This document shows, piece after piece, positions 60,721-64,000 of a DNA stretch of 64,000 bases. Position numbers and translations under genes: made by a program. Positions within the stretch are counted from its first letter, which is position 1. Every line of letters starts with the position of its first letter. The notes under the pieces were generated by a model that was given only the letters and a program-made list of their open reading frames with translations, made no database searches and was not told the origin of the DNA. Origin of the DNA: a virus; the IMG/VR virus record IMGVR_UViG_3300023174_006137, positions 1-64,000 of that record, one strand, 5' to 3'.

Positions 60721-61551
60721 ATGAAAACAATATTAGAAGGTAATAAAATAATTAAAGAAGCAATTGAAAATTCTTTACCATTTATAGCCGGTAAAATGGG
60801 AGCTGTTGAACAGCAAGTTATGATTTACAAATTAGCCGGTAAAAAATGGGATGATAGTCTAAGATGGCATGCATCAAATCATGCTGGCATTACCCCACCT
60901 ACTGATGTTATATTAGATTTTTTCACTAATGTTTACGAAAAATCTTTACGGAATTTAGACTTATTAACAATCTGGTTTCCAGATAATTTAAATTCAAATG
61001 AATTTGCCATTTCAAATTATTATTGTGGTAAGTCGCAATTTATTTCGGGATTACAAGCTTTAGAACCTTTTTATCATGTGAATCCATGGAGTTACGCACT
61101 TAAAGGTAAAAAAGTATTAGTAATACATCCATTTGAAGATTCTATAAAAGAGCAATATTCTAAAAAAGAACTTTTATTTGAAGATAAAACGATTCTACCA
61201 GATTTCGAATTAATTACATTAAAGACACATCAAACACATGGTGGTGGCAATACAGATTTACCCTGGGATGTTTGTTATAGCGATATGTCTGAAAAGATAA
61301 TGAAAACAGATTTTGATGTTGCTTTGGTAGGTTGTGGTGCATATGGATTGCCTCTATGTGATGTAGTAAAAAATATGGGAAAACCTGCTATACATGTAGG
61401 AGGTGGTTTGCAAATAATGTTTGGTATAAAAGGCAATAGATGGGATAATATGCCAGCAGTTTATAAATATTATAATGAACACTGGAAAAGGCCTTTTGAT
61501 AGCGAAAAAACAAGAAATCATAATATAGTTGAGGGATCAACATATTGGTAA
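60721..61551 (+). CDS. conserved glycan-cluster protein
   Basis: A 276-residue protein with a strongly patterned sequence: LPFIAGKMGAVEQQVM, ALEPFYHVNPWSYALKGKKVLVIHPFEDSI, FDVALVGCGAYGLPLCDVVKNMGKPAIHVGGGLQIMFGIKGNRWD. I associate this pattern with proteins of surface-polysaccharide clusters, possibly of the GT-D fold, but no reaction is established. Confidence 0.6.
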   Translation: MKTILEGNKIIKEAIENSLPFIAGKMGAVEQQVMIYKLAGKKWDDSLRWHASNHAGITPPTDVILDFFTNVYEKSLRNLDLLTIWFPDNLNSNEFAISNYYCGKSQFISGLQALEPFYHVNPWSYALKGKKVLVIHPFEDSIKEQYSKKELLFEDKTILPDFELITLKTHQTHGGGNTDLPWDVCYSDMSEKIMKTDFDVALVGCGAYGLPLCDVVKNMGKPAIHVGGGLQIMFGIKGNRWDNMPAVYKYYNEHWKRPFDSEKTRNHNIVEGSTYW

Positions 61552-61565
61552 AAAAATTTTTTAAT

Positions 61566-62234
61566 ATGAATATTTGGGAAAAATTAAACATTGGTGTCAA
61601 TGATTGGGACACTTTATTAAGATATAAATTTTTAGAAAATACAACTGCAGGGGTATTCTGTGATGTTGGCGCCTGTAATGGATTATTTACAAATTTATTT
61701 AAATATATTTGTGGAAAAAATGGTAAAGTTTATTCTTTTGAATTGAATCCACTAAATTATAATAATATTTTATGGCTTCAAGATGCCAATTGTATTATTG
61801 AAAATTTAGCTATCGCAGAAAATTCTGGCGAAGTTGAGTATTATTCTAATATAGATACTGTCGGTGATTTTACTTCAAATATAGTTGGATTCGATACTGC
61901 TTTTAATTCTATGAAAAAAATAGGTAAAGTAAAGAGTATATCTTTAGATGAATATTTTAAAGACAAGAAGATAGATTATCTTAAAATAGATGTTGAGGGA
62001 GCAGAATTTAATGTTATTAAAGGTGGATTAGAAACTATAAAAAAGTGCAAATATGTAATAATAGAATGTCATTTCCAATCTGATTGGCATAAAATATATG
62101 ATTTATTAAAAGAAAATAATTTAAATTTCAAAAATTTAACAGATGATGTTCCAATTTTTTTCGGAACAACAGAAGTATTGCCAGGTATAGCATATAATGG
62201 CATGCCATATCAAATATATTTAAAAAATGAATAA
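61566..62234 (+). CDS. FkbM-type methyltransferase
   Basis: A 222-residue protein from the ATG at 61566 (a TTG at 61545 lies in the previous gene's end). FCDVGACNGLFTNLF is the SAM-binding loop, YSFELNPLNY the second motif, and DYLKIDVEGAEFNVIKGG the FkbM signature. Such enzymes O-methylate sugars. It fits the glycan operon by capping or modifying the product. Confidence 0.85.
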   Translation: MNIWEKLNIGVNDWDTLLRYKFLENTTAGVFCDVGACNGLFTNLFKYICGKNGKVYSFELNPLNYNNILWLQDANCIIENLAIAENSGEVEYYSNIDTVGDFTSNIVGFDTAFNSMKKIGKVKSISLDEYFKDKKIDYLKIDVEGAEFNVIKGGLETIKKCKYVIIECHFQSDWHKIYDLLKENNLNFKNLTDDVPIFFGTTEVLPGIAYNGMPYQIYLKNE

Positions 62235-62421
62235 AAATAGCAAATCACAAGTCTCACAGGCAGGATATCATTTTAGTAAAAAAGATGGTGTATTTACACA
62301 AGTTGTCGCTATTGGTGGTAATGATGATATTAATATAAATCCAATTTATGATTTAAAAATACCTTACTTTAAAAGAGAATTAGTGTATGATGCTAGTAAA
62401 TTATTTACTAAAAACAAGTAA
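62227..62421 (+). CDS. small hypothetical protein in glycan operon
   Basis: A 64-residue protein (MNKNSKSQVSQAGYHFSKKDGVFTQVV...), overlapping the methyltransferase gene by 8 bases and the next gene by one base. Function unknown, but the overlaps support its reality. Confidence 0.55.
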   Translation: MNKNSKSQVSQAGYHFSKKDGVFTQVVAIGGNDDININPIYDLKIPYFKRELVYDASKLFTKNK

Positions 62422-63095
62422 TGAAAAATTTAATAACTTATAGTTTATGGGGAGATGCGCCTATGTATTGGGTAGGCGCATTAAAAAATATAGAATTGTG
62501 TAAAAAATATTTCCCAGGATGGATATGTAGATTTTACATAGATGATACTTGTGATAAAAATTTAATAAAAACTTTAGAAAGCGATAATGTGGAGATAGTT
62601 CTCGTAAATTCAAAAGATTCTTTTCATGGTATGTTTTGGAGATTTTATGCAGCAAGTGACCCAGAGGTTGACATTATGTTATCCAGAGATTGTGATTCTA
62701 GATTATCTGATAGAGAGTATTATGCAATACAAGATTGGTTAAAAACAGATAAAGATTTTCATATAATGAGAGATCATCCGTATCATACGGTACCTATTCT
62801 TGGTGGTATGTGGGGTTGTAGAAATGGCATATTAAAAAATATAAAAACAGATATTGAAAACTGGACTTTTTTTTCCGAAAAAGGTTGCGATCAAGACTTT
62901 TTGGGCAAAGTAATTTACCCAAAAATAATAAATAATGCAGTAGAACATATTGGATTTAATATAAATTTTGGAGGTAATATAAAATCATTTCCTACTGAAA
63001 GAAAAAAATTTGAATATGTAGGCGATATATTTGACGAAAATGATAATAGACATCCAGAATATTGGAAAATATTACAACTTTATATTAATGATTAA
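62421..63095 (+). CDS. glycosyltransferase-like protein with DCDSR motif
   Basis: A 224-residue protein: KNLITYSLWGDAPMYWVGALKN at the start, MFWRFYAASDPEVDIMLSRDCDSRLSDRE with a DxD (Asp-Cys-Asp), FHIMRDHPYHTVPILGGMWGCR, and CDQDFL near the end. The pattern recalls a family of GT-A proteins in capsule and LPS loci. It overlaps the upstream gene by one base. Confidence 0.7.
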   Translation: MKNLITYSLWGDAPMYWVGALKNIELCKKYFPGWICRFYIDDTCDKNLIKTLESDNVEIVLVNSKDSFHGMFWRFYAASDPEVDIMLSRDCDSRLSDREYYAIQDWLKTDKDFHIMRDHPYHTVPILGGMWGCRNGILKNIKTDIENWTFFSEKGCDQDFLGKVIYPKIINNAVEHIGFNINFGGNIKSFPTERKKFEYVGDIFDENDNRHPEYWKILQLYIND

Positions 63096-63115
63096 TATAA
63101 AAAAAAAAAAGATTA

Positions 63116-64000
63116 ATGAAATTTTTTAATTTAGACTGTCATATTTCAGTAATTGCTGATTTGAAAAAAATATTTGAAGATATTGGACATGAAGTAACTT
63201 CTTGGTCTGTTTCTGGACATAATTGGGTATTCAATCGTCCACCAACAGAGGTTGAGATAGTAAATGCTGATACTTGGAGAGAATTAGACGATAAAATGAT
63301 AGAAGATTTTTACAAAAAGTATAAAGACGAATTATCAATATATGATGCTTTTATATGCACTTATCCTTTAACATTTTCTCTTTTATATGAGAAATTTAAT
63401 AAGCCAATAATATTACATATACCAATAAGATATGAAGTTCCTTTTCAATCAAGACCAGAAATGTGGAATAAATTTAATACTTATTTACAAAAGGGAATAG
63501 ATGAGGGTAAAATAATACCAGTAGCTAATTCATTATATGATAAAAAATACTTTGAATTTTTCGTTAAAAGAGAATGCATTTTGATACAAAATTTATGTGA
63601 ATATACGAATACTATTTGGAGTCCAAAATATAATTCTTTTTTATATTCAAGTCGTTTAAGTGTTAACTTTAACACACCACAAATTATAGAAAAACATAAG
63701 TTAGGTAAATATGATTGGTCAGATTTAAGTAATTTTTTAGGTATTATAGTAATACCATATACATCTTCTTTAATGTCAATATTTGAACACTATATGGCAT
63801 GTATACCTTTATTTTTTCCTTCTAAAAATTTTATTATGGAATTATATAAAAAATATGGTGAAGTTGTGTTATCCGAAATAACTTGGAATAGAATTTATGG
63901 ATTAAAATCCGGCTCAGTAATAGATTGTGACAGGAGTAATGATCCTAATGACTTTGAAAATCTTGATATAATGTCTAAATGGATTGATTATTCAGATTTT
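63116..64000 (+). CDS. glycosyltransferase-like protein, cut by window end
   Basis: The frame is open for 295 codons from the ATG at 63116 to the last base. MKFFNLDCHISVIADLKKIFEDIGHEVTSWSVSG, YDAFICTYPLTFSLLYEKFNKPIILHIPIRYEVPF and PYTSSLMSIFEHYMACIPLFFPS give a GT-B-like order. The Glu in SIFEHYMACIPLF would be at the nucleotide-sugar site. The C-terminus is missing. Confidence 0.65.
   Translation, partial: MKFFNLDCHISVIADLKKIFEDIGHEVTSWSVSGHNWVFNRPPTEVEIVNADTWRELDDKMIEDFYKKYKDELSIYDAFICTYPLTFSLLYEKFNKPIILHIPIRYEVPFQSRPEMWNKFNTYLQKGIDEGKIIPVANSLYDKKYFEFFVKRECILIQNLCEYTNTIWSPKYNSFLYSSRLSVNFNTPQIIEKHKLGKYDWSDLSNFLGIIVIPYTSSLMSIFEHYMACIPLFFPSKNFIMELYKKYGEVVLSEITWNRIYGLKSGSVIDCDRSNDPNDFENLDIMSKWIDYSDF

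Overview
The window reads as a segment of a large T4-like tailed-phage genome infecting a member of the Bacteroidota. Evidence for a phage: a gp6-type baseplate wedge protein (19509-21251, minus), a gp13-type neck protein (55829-56593, minus), T4 RnlA- and Rnl2-type RNA ligases, five homing-endonuclease genes, two cell-wall lytic enzymes and dense, short, overlapping genes with no rRNA or tRNA. Evidence for the host group: strongly A+T-rich DNA (judged by eye), several promoters of the Bacteroidota form TTTG - 19/20 bp - TAnnTTTG, a sirtuin lacking zinc cysteines as in Bacteroidota, and start sites without clear Shine-Dalgarno sequences.

Layout. 0-11.5 kb (plus): RNA and coenzyme metabolism - YkuK-like RNase H fold, CCA-adding enzyme, twin alpha/beta hydrolases, CoaB, a 2H phosphoesterase, an IscA-like protein, RnlA and Rnl2 ligases. 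11.6-28 kb: endonucleases with small ribbon-helix-helix (RHH) partners, a glycosyltransferase, two tandem ADP-ribosyltransferase-like proteins, baseplate gp6, a methyltransferase broken by an amber codon, a guanylate-kinase-like protein, and many proteins sharing a short N-terminal leader. 28-34 kb: small proteins, an AAA ATPase, a histone-H1-like protein, a deoxyribosyltransferase-like protein and a Ser/Arg-rich lipoprotein. 34-40 kb (minus): CoaE, a deoxyribonucleotidase, a Pth2-like protein, an M42 peptidase, an ATP-grasp protein and PurA. 40-56 kb: RHH/HNH pair, sirtuin, secreted glucosaminidase, translation factor IF-3, GrpE, GH19 endolysin, DnaJ, GMP reductase (GuaC), PurB, a GIY-YIG endonuclease and neck gp13. 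56.6-64 kb (plus): a run of ten glycan genes including a GT10 fucosyltransferase and an FkbM methyltransferase, cut by the window end.

How the genes may work together. GuaC, PurA and PurB form a complete GMP -> IMP -> adenylosuccinate -> AMP route, which would suit a phage that dismantles a more G-rich host to build an A+T-rich genome. CCA enzyme, two RNA ligases and a 2H phosphoesterase form an RNA-repair set. IF-3, Pth2-like protein, GrpE, DnaJ, cyclophilin and IscA act on translation and protein folding. About ten otherwise unrelated proteins begin with a leader like MKYLKxFxxFxE ending in hydrophobic-x-E before S/A/N. This resembles the T4 capsid-targeting sequence cut by the prohead protease, so they may be packaged in the head and injected; two of them are ADP-ribosyltransferase-like, as T4 Alt is. 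The 11-mer TTTAATATATA lies just upstream of gp6, gp13, several leader genes and most endonucleases and is a good candidate for the late promoter.
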